A stretch of DNA of 64,000 nt, taken from the NCBI RefSeq assembly GCF_014655295.1, contig NZ_BNBI01000003.1, forward strand, positions 310,001 through 374,000, given 5' to 3'. The notes below the pieces were generated by a model. It did not search any database and was not told the origin of the DNA. It was given only the letters and a program-made list of their open reading frames with translations. The stretch is from Streptomyces fumanus (GTDB lineage Bacteria; Actinomycetota; Actinomycetes; Streptomycetales; Streptomycetaceae). The position numbers and the translations under genes were made by a program. Position 1 is the first letter of the stretch. Every line of letters starts with the position of its first letter. This document shows, in pieces, positions 51,980 through 59,903 of the stretch.

Positions 51980-52212
51980 GCGGTGGTCTCCTGGTCGGTG
52001 CCGGTGTCGTCGCCTTCGAGCAGGGCGCGGGTCAGGACGGTGTCCCCGATCCCCCAGCCGCCGTCGGGAACCTCCTCGACGAGCACCATGGTGGTCGCGC
52101 GGGCCCGCTCGCCGTAGATCTCGGCGTACAGGTCGGTGGTGCGGTGGACGATGAGTTCCTTCTGCTGCGCGGTGAGTGTGCCCTCGGGCACCTTGAAGTT
52201 CGCGAACGGCAT
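51976..52212 (-). CDS. 4-oxalocrotonate tautomerase family protein
   Basis: 78 residues starting Met-Pro, where Pro2 becomes the catalytic N-terminal proline after Met removal. The rest fits the family (KVPEGTLTAQQKELIVHRTTDLYAEIYGE, in parts). It moves a double bond or dehalogenates small unsaturated acids. It overlaps the downstream SDR gene and is divergent from an XRE regulator. Confidence 0.9.
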   Translation of the reverse strand: MPFANFKVPEGTLTAQQKELIVHRTTDLYAEIYGERARATTMVLVEEVPDGGWGIGDTVLTRALLEGDDTGTDQETTA

Positions 52213-52338
52213 GTCGTGGCTCCTTGTGTCGTGGTGACGTCTCCACGATGGGCGCCCGGGCCGGGCGGAGCCAGTTGCCGCGTACCCAGGGGTCGGCACC
52301 CCCTGGCTGGGCCGGGCGGCCGGCCGCACACTGGGGGC

Positions 52339-53187
52339 ATGGACCTCGCTGAACTCGGTGCTTTCCTCAAGTCGCGGCGCGACCGGATCCGTCCGGCCGA
52401 CGTCGGTCTGCCCACCGGGCCCCGGCGGCGGGTGCCGGGGCTGCGGCGGGACGAGGTGGCGCACCTGGCGGGGGCCTCCGTCGACTACTACATCGAGCTG
52501 GAGCGGGGCGGCGCGCAGCCGTCCGAGCAGATGCTCGCGGCGCTGGCCCGCGCGCTGCGGCTGACCCAGGACGAACGCGACCACCTGTACCACCTCGCCG
52601 GGCGCCCGCTGCCGTCACCGGGCGGCCCGGCGGCCCATGTCCACCCCGGCATGCTGGACCTCCTGGACCGGCTGACCGGCACCCCCGCGCAGGTCATCAC
52701 CGACCTGCACGTCACGCTGGTGCAGAACCCCCTCGCCGTGGCCCTGTTCGGCCCGGCGCCCGCCGCCGACTCGCCCGGGGCGAGCCTGGCGTGGCGCTGG
52801 TTCACCGACCCGGCGTCCCGGCACATCTACCCGGCCGAGGACCACGCCCACCAGTCCCGGCAGCTCGTCGCGGACCTGCGGGCGGCGGTCGGCCGGCGCG
52901 GCGCGAAGGACCCGGAGGCCGCCGCGATGGTGTCCGGACTGCGCGCGGCCAGCGATGAGTTCGCGGAGCTGTGGGACCGGCACGACGTCGCCGTCCGCCG
53001 TGCCGAGCGCAAGCGGATCGTGCATCCCCGGCTCGGGGTGATCGAGGTCAACTGCCTCACCCTGTTCAGCGAGGACGGCCGCCAGCGGCTGCTGTGGTTC
53101 ACCCCCGCCGTCGGCACCGAGTCCGGCGCCCGGCTGGAACTGCTCGGCGTCCTCGGCACCCAGGACCTGGTGCCGGAACACTCCTGA
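52339..53187 (+). CDS. XRE family regulator with MmyB-like domain
   Basis: 282 residues: HTH VPGLRRDEVAHLAGASVDYYIELERGGAQ (in two halves), then an MmyB ligand domain (LHVTLVQNPLAVALFGPAPA, RRAERKRIVHPRLGVIEVNC). It is a paralogue of the regulator at 30568 in architecture. It has no ribosome site (ACTGGGGGCATG), so it may be leaderless. It probably controls the divergent tautomerase/SDR pair. Confidence 0.92.
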   Translation: MDLAELGAFLKSRRDRIRPADVGLPTGPRRRVPGLRRDEVAHLAGASVDYYIELERGGAQPSEQMLAALARALRLTQDERDHLYHLAGRPLPSPGGPAAHVHPGMLDLLDRLTGTPAQVITDLHVTLVQNPLAVALFGPAPAADSPGASLAWRWFTDPASRHIYPAEDHAHQSRQLVADLRAAVGRRGAKDPEAAAMVSGLRAASDEFAELWDRHDVAVRRAERKRIVHPRLGVIEVNCLTLFSEDGRQRLLWFTPAVGTESGARLELLGVLGTQDLVPEHS

Positions 53188-53212
53188 GCGACGGGGCGGG
53201 AAGCCGTACCCC

Positions 53213-53225
53213 TAGGGTGTGGCCC
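53213..53225 (+). promoter_or_regulatory. -10 box of a leaderless transporter gene
   Basis: TAGGGT (53213-53218) ends 7 nt before the ATG at 53226. No clear -35 and no ribosome site are seen. Confidence 0.5.
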
Positions 53226-54368
53226 ATGCCTGCCACGTTGAGTTCCGCGAGAACCCGCGCCGCACTGCGCACCACCGCGCGTTTCTCCGCCGAGTCGCTG
53301 CTGGTGCTGGCGGCGCTCGCGGTCGCCCTCTGGATCCTCGGCCGGATGTGGTCGGTGGTGTGGCCGCTGATCATCGGCCTGCTGCTGACCACGCTGACCT
53401 GGCCCCTGGCCCGTGTGCTGCGCCGGCACAAGTGGCCCCCGGCGCTCGCGGCGTCGGCGGTGACCGTGCTGTTCCTGCTGGTCATAGCCGGCATCGTGAC
53501 GCTGATCGCGGTGCCGATGGCGTCCCAGACCGACGAGCTGACCGACGGGGTCACCGAGGGCATCCAGAAGCTGCGGGACTGGGCGGCGGGCCCGCCGCTG
53601 AACATCGACGACAGTCAGATCACGCACGCCGTCGACTCGGCGATGGCCCGGGTCCAGGACAGCGTCGGCACCATCACCACCACCGTGGCCACCGGGATCA
53701 GTACGGTCGTCAACGGGCTGATCACCGCCGTGCTGGCGGTCTTCCTGATGTTCTTCTTCCTCAAGGACGGGCCCCGCTTCCTGCCGTGGCTCGCCCGCCA
53801 GTTGCCCGGCCGGCTCGCCACCGACGTCCCGGTGGTGGCCGCGCGGAGCTGGGAGACGCTCGGGTCCTTCGTCCGCTCCCAGGCGCTGGTCGGGCTCCTC
53901 GACGGTGTCTTCATCGGCCTCGGGCTGTGGATCCTCGGGGTGCCGCTGGTGCTGCCGCTGGCGGTGCTCACCTTCGTGTCGGCGTTCGTGCCCATCGTGG
54001 GCGCCCTGTTCGCCGGGTTCGTCGCGGTGCTGATCGCCCTGGTGTCCAACGGGCTGACGGACGCGCTGATCACCCTCGCGATCATCGTGCTGGTCCAGCA
54101 GTTGGAGGGCAACGTGTTCCAGCCGATCATCCAGAGCCGGGGCCTGGGGCTGCACGCTGCGGTGGTCCTGCTGGCGGTCACCCTCGGCGGCAGCCTCGCC
54201 GGGATCGTCGGCAGCCTGCTGGCCGTGCCGGTCGCCGCGCTGATCGCGGTGGTCTGGAACTACGTACGCGAACAGCTCGGCGACGAACCGGACGGCCCGG
54301 ACCACCCTGACACCCCGGGCGGCCCGGACCGGCCGGAACCCGTGCCCGGACCGGCCGCCGCCGGGTGA
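53226..54368 (+). CDS. AI-2E family transporter (TqsA/PerM-like)
   Basis: 380 residues with the AI-2E exporter pattern: two N-terminal helices (LLVLAALAVALWILGRM, VVWPLIIGLLLTTLTWPLARVL), a helix around AVTVLFLLVIAGIVTLIAV, an extracytoplasmic helical part, then VLAVFLMFFFLKDG and the paired helices up to LVQQLEGNVFQPIIQSRGLGLHAAVVLLAV, which is the family signature. The C-terminal tail is Pro/Asp/Gly-rich. Despite the name, substrates in actinomycetes are mostly unknown; some members are Na+/H+ antiporters. Confidence 0.92.
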   Translation: MPATLSSARTRAALRTTARFSAESLLVLAALAVALWILGRMWSVVWPLIIGLLLTTLTWPLARVLRRHKWPPALAASAVTVLFLLVIAGIVTLIAVPMASQTDELTDGVTEGIQKLRDWAAGPPLNIDDSQITHAVDSAMARVQDSVGTITTTVATGISTVVNGLITAVLAVFLMFFFLKDGPRFLPWLARQLPGRLATDVPVVAARSWETLGSFVRSQALVGLLDGVFIGLGLWILGVPLVLPLAVLTFVSAFVPIVGALFAGFVAVLIALVSNGLTDALITLAIIVLVQQLEGNVFQPIIQSRGLGLHAAVVLLAVTLGGSLAGIVGSLLAVPVAALIAVVWNYVREQLGDEPDGPDHPDTPGGPDRPEPVPGPAAAG

Positions 54369-54392
54369 GCGGGGCGGGGTCCGGCGTCGGGG

Positions 54393-54623
54393 TCACTTCT
54401 TCTTCTTGAGTGCGGAGGGCTTGTGGACGGCGGTCCGGCCGGACTTGTCGCTGCGCACCTCGTACTGCGGGTCGTCCGGGGACGCGTCCACCGTGCGGCC
54501 GGCCGCCTCCGTCCGCTCGGTGATCTTCTTCTCCACCCGTCCCTCGGTCTCGTTGCCGTGGCTGCTCCAGGCGACCTTGTCGCCCTTGTGCGGCCGCTCG
54601 TCCCGGTCTCGGTTCTTCGCCAT
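54393..54623 (-). CDS. DUF2945 (hypervirulence-associated Tudor-like) protein
   Basis: 76 residues, very polar and charged, with KGDKVAWSSHGNETEGRVEKKI, then YEVRSDKSGRTAVHKPSALKKK. This is the short HVA1/DUF2945 domain, a Tudor-like barrel found widely in bacteria and fungi without known biochemical function. It converges on the transporter gene with only 24 nt between stops. Confidence 0.88.
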   Translation of the reverse strand: MAKNRDRDERPHKGDKVAWSSHGNETEGRVEKKITERTEAAGRTVDASPDDPQYEVRSDKSGRTAVHKPSALKKKK

Positions 54624-54710
54624 GCCGTGCTCCCTGCCGCCGGTCCGGTCCCGGCTGTTCGCCGTACTTCCAGCCTGCGGGCAACCGGCCCGTCCCGCAC
54701 ACGCGGGGCG

Positions 54711-55919
54711 TCAGCCGCTCCCCGCCGGGGTGAACCGGACGGGCAGGCTCAGCGGGCCCCGGATCAGCAGGCCGGGGCGCCAGGTGAGGGCCGCCGGGTG
54801 GATGTCCAGGGCGAGGCCGGCGCAGCGCTCCAGCAGGGTGCGTACGGCGATCCGGGCCTCCAGGCGGGCCAGCGGCGCGCCCAGGCAGTAGTGGATGCCG
54901 TGGCCGAACGCGACATGGCCCCGCGCGTCGCGGCCGATGTCGAAGCGGTCGGGCTCCGGGAACCGCGCCGGATCGCGGTCGGCGTCGGCCAGGGCGATCA
55001 GGACCAGCTCACCGCCGCCGGGGACGGTGGTGTCGCCGATGGTGACGGGTTCGGTGGTGAAGCGGTACGACGGGGTCTCCACGGGACCGTCGTAGCGCAG
55101 CATCTCCTCGACCGCCGCGTCGATCCGGCTCAGGTCGGCGCGGAGGGCGGCCAACTGGTCGGGGTGGGTGAGCAGGGCGAGGACGCCGTTGGAGATCAGG
55201 TTGACGGTGGTCTCGTGGCCGGCGACCAGCAGCAGCCAGGCCATGCCGAGCAGTTCGTCGGGCGACAGGGTGTCGCCGTCCTCGTCCGAGCCGTGGATCA
55301 GGGCGCTCATCAGGTCGTCGCCGGGGTGCTGCCGCTTCTCCGCGACCAGCTCCACGAGGTAGCGGGCCATGGCGGCGGCGGCCGCCGCGCGGGCGTCCGG
55401 GTCGGTGCTGCTGAGCGCGTCGTTCGACCATGCGCGGAAGGAGCGGCGGTCCAGGTCGGGGACGCCGAGGAGGTCGCAGATGACGGAGATGGGCAGCGGG
55501 AAGGACAGCGCCTCGACCAGGTCGGCCCGGCCGTCGGGGGCGGCGAGCATGGCGTCCAGGAGGGTGTCGGTGGTCTTCTGCACGCGCGGGGCGAGTTCCG
55601 CGACCCGCCGGGCGGTGAACTCACGGGCGACCAGTCTGCGCAGCCGGGTGTGGTCGGGCGGGTCGGAGCCGAGCATGTGCCGGCCGGAGGAGACGGCGCC
55701 GAGCTTGAAGGACGGTGCCGCCTTGTTCCAGTCCTTGGACAGCCGGGGGTCGGCGAGGGCGGCCCGCCCGGCCTCGTAGCCGACGACGAGCCACGCCTCG
55801 GCGTTGCCCTCCGGCATCCGGATGCGGTGCACCGGGCCCCGGGCCCGTAAGCGGGCGTAGACGGGATACGGATCGCGGGCGAACTCCTCGCCGAGGGCGG
55901 CGAGGTCGACGATGGTCAT
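54711..55919 (-). CDS. Cytochrome P450
   Basis: 402 residues from the ATG at 55919. All P450 landmarks are present: I-helix LVAGHETTVN, K-helix EEMLRYDG (ExxR), and heme loop FGHGIHYCLGAPLARLEA with the axial Cys345. The general look (LGSDPPDHTRLRRLVAREFT, FPLPISVICDLLGVP) is of the CYP105/CYP107 group of Streptomyces, which hydroxylate secondary metabolites or xenobiotics. It is monocistronic, without a ferredoxin gene next to it. Substrate cannot be told. Confidence 0.95.
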   Translation of the reverse strand: MTIVDLAALGEEFARDPYPVYARLRARGPVHRIRMPEGNAEAWLVVGYEAGRAALADPRLSKDWNKAAPSFKLGAVSSGRHMLGSDPPDHTRLRRLVAREFTARRVAELAPRVQKTTDTLLDAMLAAPDGRADLVEALSFPLPISVICDLLGVPDLDRRSFRAWSNDALSSTDPDARAAAAAAMARYLVELVAEKRQHPGDDLMSALIHGSDEDGDTLSPDELLGMAWLLLVAGHETTVNLISNGVLALLTHPDQLAALRADLSRIDAAVEEMLRYDGPVETPSYRFTTEPVTIGDTTVPGGGELVLIALADADRDPARFPEPDRFDIGRDARGHVAFGHGIHYCLGAPLARLEARIAVRTLLERCAGLALDIHPAALTWRPGLLIRGPLSLPVRFTPAGSG

Positions 55920-56105
55920 GGGGCGGTCACCTTCCATGGGCCGGTCGCGGTGTCGCGGTGTCGTCTCCGGACCGCGGGGTGCCGTGCCGTGCTCCCTTCG
56001 CTTCCGTACCCCCTGCTCCCGCGGTGGCCGGGAGAGCGACCGTTCCAGCATGGTCGCCGCGTTCCGTCCGGTCCAGAGCGCGGTCCGGCGGGAGGGCGTC
56101 CCGCG

Positions 56106-56744
56106 TCACCGGTCCGCGTCCGACCGCACCGGCGCCGGCCGCGGCTCCCGTCCGGGCGTCCGGTGCGCGGCGTGCAGGAGGCAGGAGGTGGCCACCACGA
56201 AGGGCCACAGGGACTGCACGGCCGTCACCGCGCGTTCGGCGACGCCCATCGCGCCGTGCCGGTGCATCTCGACCAGGAACCAGGCGCCGCCCACCGCCAT
56301 CACCGCGGTCGCGGCGAAGGCGGGCGCGGGCCTGAGCGCCCACGGCGCGGCGTCGCCGCCGGTGGCGGCCAGCACCGGCCAGAGCGCCAGCAGGGCGAAG
56401 CCGATCACGGCCACCGCGCCGTGGCGCAGGGAGCCGCCGCTGCTCGGCGCGGGCAGCGCCGCCACCACCAGCGCGGCCACCCCGCCACCGGCCAGCGCCA
56501 GCCGTCCGGCGGTGGCCGCCACCCGCAGCCCCCAGGCGGTGAGCAGGTGGCAGACGCCCAGGCCGAGGAAGGCGCCGTTCATCACCCAGTACCCCGGGGT
56601 CCCGTACGCCGCCAGGACGCTGATCGTCTCGGTGACGGGGTCGTAGCCGCCGCCTTCCATCGCCGCGGCGACGGCCCAGCCCGCGATCAGCAGGACCGGC
56701 GCACTCCCCGACGACAGCAGCACCCACCTGGGAACCCTTCTCAC
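56106..56744 (-). CDS. DUF998-like integral membrane protein
   Basis: 212 residues from a GTG at 56744. Six hydrophobic helices, with the pattern APVLLIAGWAVAAA...YDPVTETISVLAAYGTPGYWVMNGAF typical of DUF998 proteins (the D-P-x-x-x-x-I-S-x-L motif between helices 1 and 2). Function is unknown. It is divergent from the YDPNG-repeat gene, and a 16-bp palindrome lies between them. Confidence 0.82.
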   Translation of the reverse strand: MRRVPRWVLLSSGSAPVLLIAGWAVAAAMEGGGYDPVTETISVLAAYGTPGYWVMNGAFLGLGVCHLLTAWGLRVAATAGRLALAGGGVAALVVAALPAPSSGGSLRHGAVAVIGFALLALWPVLAATGGDAAPWALRPAPAFAATAVMAVGGAWFLVEMHRHGAMGVAERAVTAVQSLWPFVVATSCLLHAAHRTPGREPRPAPVRSDADR

Positions 56745-56788
56745 CGGACCACCATAAAGCGGACAGCCCCCGGCATAACGGTCGCCGC

Positions 56789-56804
56789 TTCGACGTCCGT
56801 CGAA
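56789..56804. promoter_or_regulatory. Palindrome in the DUF998 / YDPNG divergent region
   Basis: TTCGACG-TC-CGTCGAA, a perfect 7-bp-arm dyad 45 nt upstream of the DUF998 start and ~82 nt upstream of the other gene. Probably an operator; the binding protein is unknown. Confidence 0.5.
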
Positions 56805-56841
56805 AAGCCGCCGCCGCGCGTGCGGGGTGCGGGAGGGTCGT

Positions 56842-56870
56842 GGTGCGGCGGCCGCGCGGGCCGCCGCACC
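56842..56870 (+). other. 12-bp hairpin just before the ribosome site of the YDPNG gene
   Basis: GGTGCGGCGGCC / GGCCGCCGCACC with a 5-nt loop, 15 nt before the ATG and immediately upstream of the GAAGGGA ribosome site. It could protect the mRNA end or modulate translation. Confidence 0.6.
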
Positions 56871-56885
56871 TTCGAAGGGATCGCC

Positions 56886-57131
56886 ATGACCAGCTCTCGA
56901 CGTGACCGCCGACACGACCGCCGCCCCGTGGCCGTACTCGCACTGCTGGCCGGCCTGGCGGCGGCGGTCGCCGGGATCGGTGCCTCCGCCGCGTCCGCCA
57001 CGGGGGACGGGGGCCGAGTGGTCGCCGGGGCGTACGACCCGAACGGCGTCTACGACCCGAACGGCGCCTATGACCCCAACGGGGTGTACGACCCGAACGG
57101 CGCGTACGACCCGAACGCGCTGACCCGCTGA
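56886..57131 (+). CDS. Small secreted protein of YDPNG repeats
   Basis: 81 residues behind GAAGGGA. An Arg-rich N-terminus (RRDRRHDRRP), a hydrophobic core (VAVLALLAGLAAAVAGIG) and an ASA-type cleavage region make a clear signal peptide, ending near residue 37-39. The mature ~42 residues begin GDGGRVVAGA and then consist of five units of YDPNG(V/A), the last cut to YDPNA, then LTR. No Cys, no known domain. The Asp-Pro-Asn-Gly units would form turns and may bind metal, cell wall or another surface. I do not recognise the family. Confidence 0.78.
   Translation: MTSSRRDRRHDRRPVAVLALLAGLAAAVAGIGASAASATGDGGRVVAGAYDPNGVYDPNGAYDPNGVYDPNGAYDPNALTR
57033..57119 (+). repeat. 18-bp coding tandem repeat
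   Basis: Four full 18-bp units (TACGACCCGAACGGCGYC type) and a 15-bp partial one. Units 1 and 2 are nearly identical; unit 3 carries several synonymous changes, so the peptide is conserved better than the DNA. Confidence 0.92.
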
Positions 57132-57147
57132 CCCGGCGGCGCCGGGT

Positions 57148-58440
57148 TCAGCAGACGCCGTCGCCCGGCTTGGGGTTGCCCAGGCCGAAGAGCGGGCGCA
57201 GCTTGAGGCCCACCCAGGTGCCGGCCAGGGCGAAGGCGCCCCAGACCCAGCCGCTCAGGCTGCCGGAGGCGATGCCCGCGAGGTAGGCGCCGATGTTGCA
57301 GCCGCCGGCCAGCCGGGCGCCGATGCCCATCAGGACGCCGCCCAGCACCGAGGCGACCGCCGTGCGCCAGGGGATGCCGCGGTGCAGGGCCCAGGTGCCG
57401 CCGAGCGCGGCGGCGACCGCGGCGCCGATCATGATGCCGATGTCGGTGAGGCTGGTCTTGTCGGCGAGGACCGGGCCGGCGAGCATCGCGTCGTTGCCGG
57501 GCTGCCGCCACCAGGTCCACTGTTCCGGGTGGCCGCCGAGCGCACCCACCAGTTCCGAGCCCCACAGGCTGAACGCGCTGGTGATGCCCCAGGCGCCGCC
57601 GGACACCAGCAGGACGCCCGCGCCGAGCACGGCCAGCGCGAGGGCGCCGACGGCCAGCGGCCAGGAGCCGCGCACCGCGCGCAGGGCCGCGCCGCGCGCG
57701 GAGGGCACCGGGCCGATCGGCGGCGGGTTGCGGCGGGCCTGGATCCGGCGGGAGACCCACACCACCAGCAGCAGTACGGCGATGGTGACGGCCCAGGATC
57801 CGAACCAGCCGATGTGGTCGGCGAGGACCACCGGCCGCCAGGCGGGGAGGTCCTTCCACAGGTCGTACTGCCAGGCGGCGAGCGTCGCCCCGGTGATGAA
57901 CCCGGCGAGGGTCAGCACCACCGAGGTCTGTCCGGAGCCGACGGCGAAGAGGGTGCCGGAGGCGCAGGCGCCGCCGAGCTGCATGCCGATCGCGAAGAGG
58001 ACCGACCCGGCCACCAGGCCGACCCCGAGCGGCCCGGCGGAGGGCGCGGGCTGGGCGCCGAACAGACCGGTGCCCGTGCCGATGAGCAGGGCGAACAGGG
58101 TGGCGGTGGTGCCGAGCAGCAGGGTGTGGGCGCGCAGTCCGGTGCCGTTGCCGACGGCGACCAACTGGCGCCAGGCGGAGGTGAAGCCGAACCGGGAGTG
58201 GAAGAGGGCGACGCCCAGGCCGAGGCCCAGCAGGAGCAGGACGCCCGGCTTGGCGCCGTGCGCGGACCAGACGTACGCGGTCAGCGCCACGGCCGGCAGC
58301 GCGGCCACGGCGAGCGGGGTGCGGCGCACCGGGGGCAGAGGCGGTGCGGCGGGCCGGACGGAGGAGGTGGGGGACGGGGTGAACAGGCCGGTGGGCACGC
58401 GCGGCGGCGCGGGGGCCCCGGCGGGCGGTGCGGTGGTCAC
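57148..58440 (-). CDS. YeeE/YedE family sulfur transporter
   Basis: 430 residues from a GTG at 58440 with about ten membrane helices in two related halves. Each half has the conserved cysteine motif of the YeeE/YedE (TsuA-like) family: MQLGGACASGTLF and ARLAGGCNIGAYLAGI; a third Cys is the very last residue (DGVC). These proteins import thiosulfate or related sulfur species across the cytoplasmic membrane through Cys relay. The upstream short peptide rich in Cys codons suggests sulfur-responsive attenuation. Confidence 0.92.
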   Translation of the reverse strand: MTTAPPAGAPAPPRVPTGLFTPSPTSSVRPAAPPLPPVRRTPLAVAALPAVALTAYVWSAHGAKPGVLLLLGLGLGVALFHSRFGFTSAWRQLVAVGNGTGLRAHTLLLGTTATLFALLIGTGTGLFGAQPAPSAGPLGVGLVAGSVLFAIGMQLGGACASGTLFAVGSGQTSVVLTLAGFITGATLAAWQYDLWKDLPAWRPVVLADHIGWFGSWAVTIAVLLLVVWVSRRIQARRNPPPIGPVPSARGAALRAVRGSWPLAVGALALAVLGAGVLLVSGGAWGITSAFSLWGSELVGALGGHPEQWTWWRQPGNDAMLAGPVLADKTSLTDIGIMIGAAVAAALGGTWALHRGIPWRTAVASVLGGVLMGIGARLAGGCNIGAYLAGIASGSLSGWVWGAFALAGTWVGLKLRPLFGLGNPKPGDGVC

Positions 58441-58654
58441 GGACGATCTCCGGGGTGGGGCACGGGAACGACGGGTGGGGGGACGGATGCCGGGCCGACG
58501 GCGGCGCGCGACGCGGAGGCGCCGGGGCGTCCGGGCTCAGGGATGCGGAGGCCCCGGGCGCGAGGACGGGGATGCGGAGGCGCCGGGGCGCGGAGGTATC
58601 AGCACGCGGAGGCGTCACGGCGCACGGAGGCGTCAGGCGCGGCCGGGGCGGTGT
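58441..58654 (-). other. Repeat-containing leader between Cys peptide and sulfur transporter
   Basis: About 214 nt with several imperfect copies of GATGCGGAGGCGCCGGGGCG (plus-strand reading, near 58511, 58542 and 58573, and shorter GCGGAGGCGTC forms up to 58634). No gene is seen. The repeats could form alternative stems in the transcript. Confidence 0.55.
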
Positions 58655-58738
58655 TCAGCGGCGACAGAGGCCGTCGTCGACGCACCACGCCGAGTTCGCG
58701 AAGAGCGCGAGGCACAGCAGCGGAGCCGAAGCAGACAT
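58655..58738 (-). CDS. Cys-containing leader peptide (27 aa)
   Basis: A short frame from the ATG at 58738 with three Cys codons (residues 9, 19, 25) and the end DDGLCRR. The -10 box TATATT (58751-58746) ends 7 nt before the ATG, so it is probably a leaderless peptide translated from the first nucleotide of the transcript. Short Cys-containing leader peptides ending in a CR-type motif precede sulfur-assimilation genes in many Streptomyces, where ribosome stalling at Cys codons can govern the genes behind. The next gene on the strand is the sulfur transporter, 214 nt on. Confidence 0.58.
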   Translation of the reverse strand: MSASAPLLCLALFANSAWCVDDGLCRR

Positions 58739-58890
58739 GCGTGCGAATATAACGGAACGATCGACTCCGGAAACCCTTCCGTCTCGCCATGTGGACGATT
58801 CTTCGAGACAGCGGCGGCTGAAGTACTGCGTTCTCGCGGGCCTGCCGGGCGGGCCGGCGGCGTCCCGTGCCCGGCCGGTGGCCCCCCGGG

Positions 58891-59820
58891 TCAGGTGAGG
58901 ACGGTCTCCCAGGTGTCGACGGCGTAGTGCACGGTCATGCCGTGGCGGCCGTACAGGCGGGGGGCGCCCGTCGTGTTGGCGGTGTCGACGCCGAGGCCCA
59001 CGGTGTCGCGGCCCCGGGCGGCGAACGCCGCGAAGGCGTGGCGCAGCAGCAGGCCGCCGAGGCCCCGGCCGCGGGCCTCGCGCCGGACGCCGAGGCTGCG
59101 TATCCAGCCCATCGCCGCGCGGTCGTCCCGGGCGAGCAGGAACCCGGCGTCGCCCAGGTCGTCGGTGGCGGCGATCCACACCAGGGACCAGTCCAGCCCT
59201 CCGGCGTCGATGTCGTGCAGCCACTGCCGGTACGTGCGCGGCTGGAAGTCGAAGTGCCCGGCGAACGACGCCTGGTACAGCTCGTGCACCCGCCTCCGGT
59301 CCGCCTCGGTGGCGCAGGCCCGCACCCGCGTCCCGGCCGGGGGCCCGGGCGGCAGGTCCCGCGCCGGGTCCAGCGGCCGGTGCAGTACGTGGTAGCGGCG
59401 TACGGTGTGCCAGCCCCGGGCGGTGAGCAGGGCGGTGTCGGTCGTGGGCCGGGTGTTCAGGTGCAGGTGGACGACGGCCCGCGCGGCGCCGTTCGCCCGG
59501 GCCACGGCCAGCGCGCGGGCCTCCATCGCCGCGAGCATCTCCAGCCCGGCCCGCTGGTGACCGGGCAGCACGTAGTGGTCGATGTCGACGCGCTCCCCGC
59601 CGGACTCGTCCCACAGCAGCCCGTACGCCACCGGCACACCGTCCTCGACGGCGACCCAGGAGTCGCGTGCCAGGTCCCGGTCGGGGTGCTTCAGGTCGGC
59701 CTCGACGGTGTGCTGGTCGGTCTCGGGGCGGCCGATCTCGATGCGGTCGATCTCGTTGAGCAGGGCGGTGAGGGCGGGGGCGTCGTCGAGCGTGGCCGGC
59801 CGCAGGAAGGCTGGGGACAT
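58891..59820 (-). CDS. Two-domain GNAT acetyltransferase
   Basis: 309 residues in two GNAT halves. The N-terminal half opens with RPATLDDAPALTALLNEID and is degenerate in the acetyl-CoA loop (LPGHQRAGLEMLAAM). The C-terminal half has the proper motif SLGVRREARGRGLGGLLLRHAFAAF and the end LYGRHGMTVHYAVDTWE. This resembles mycothiol-synthase-like (MshD-type) tandem GNATs. The acceptor is unknown. The start is the ATG at 59820. Confidence 0.88.
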   Translation of the reverse strand: MSPAFLRPATLDDAPALTALLNEIDRIEIGRPETDQHTVEADLKHPDRDLARDSWVAVEDGVPVAYGLLWDESGGERVDIDHYVLPGHQRAGLEMLAAMEARALAVARANGAARAVVHLHLNTRPTTDTALLTARGWHTVRRYHVLHRPLDPARDLPPGPPAGTRVRACATEADRRRVHELYQASFAGHFDFQPRTYRQWLHDIDAGGLDWSLVWIAATDDLGDAGFLLARDDRAAMGWIRSLGVRREARGRGLGGLLLRHAFAAFAARGRDTVGLGVDTANTTGAPRLYGRHGMTVHYAVDTWETVLT

Positions 59821-59903
59821 GCCGGAAAGCGTCGGGGGGCGGGACCGGCGCCCGCAAGGCGATTTCCCGGTCGGGTCACCGTCGCCCCGCCCCGCCCCGC
59901 GTC

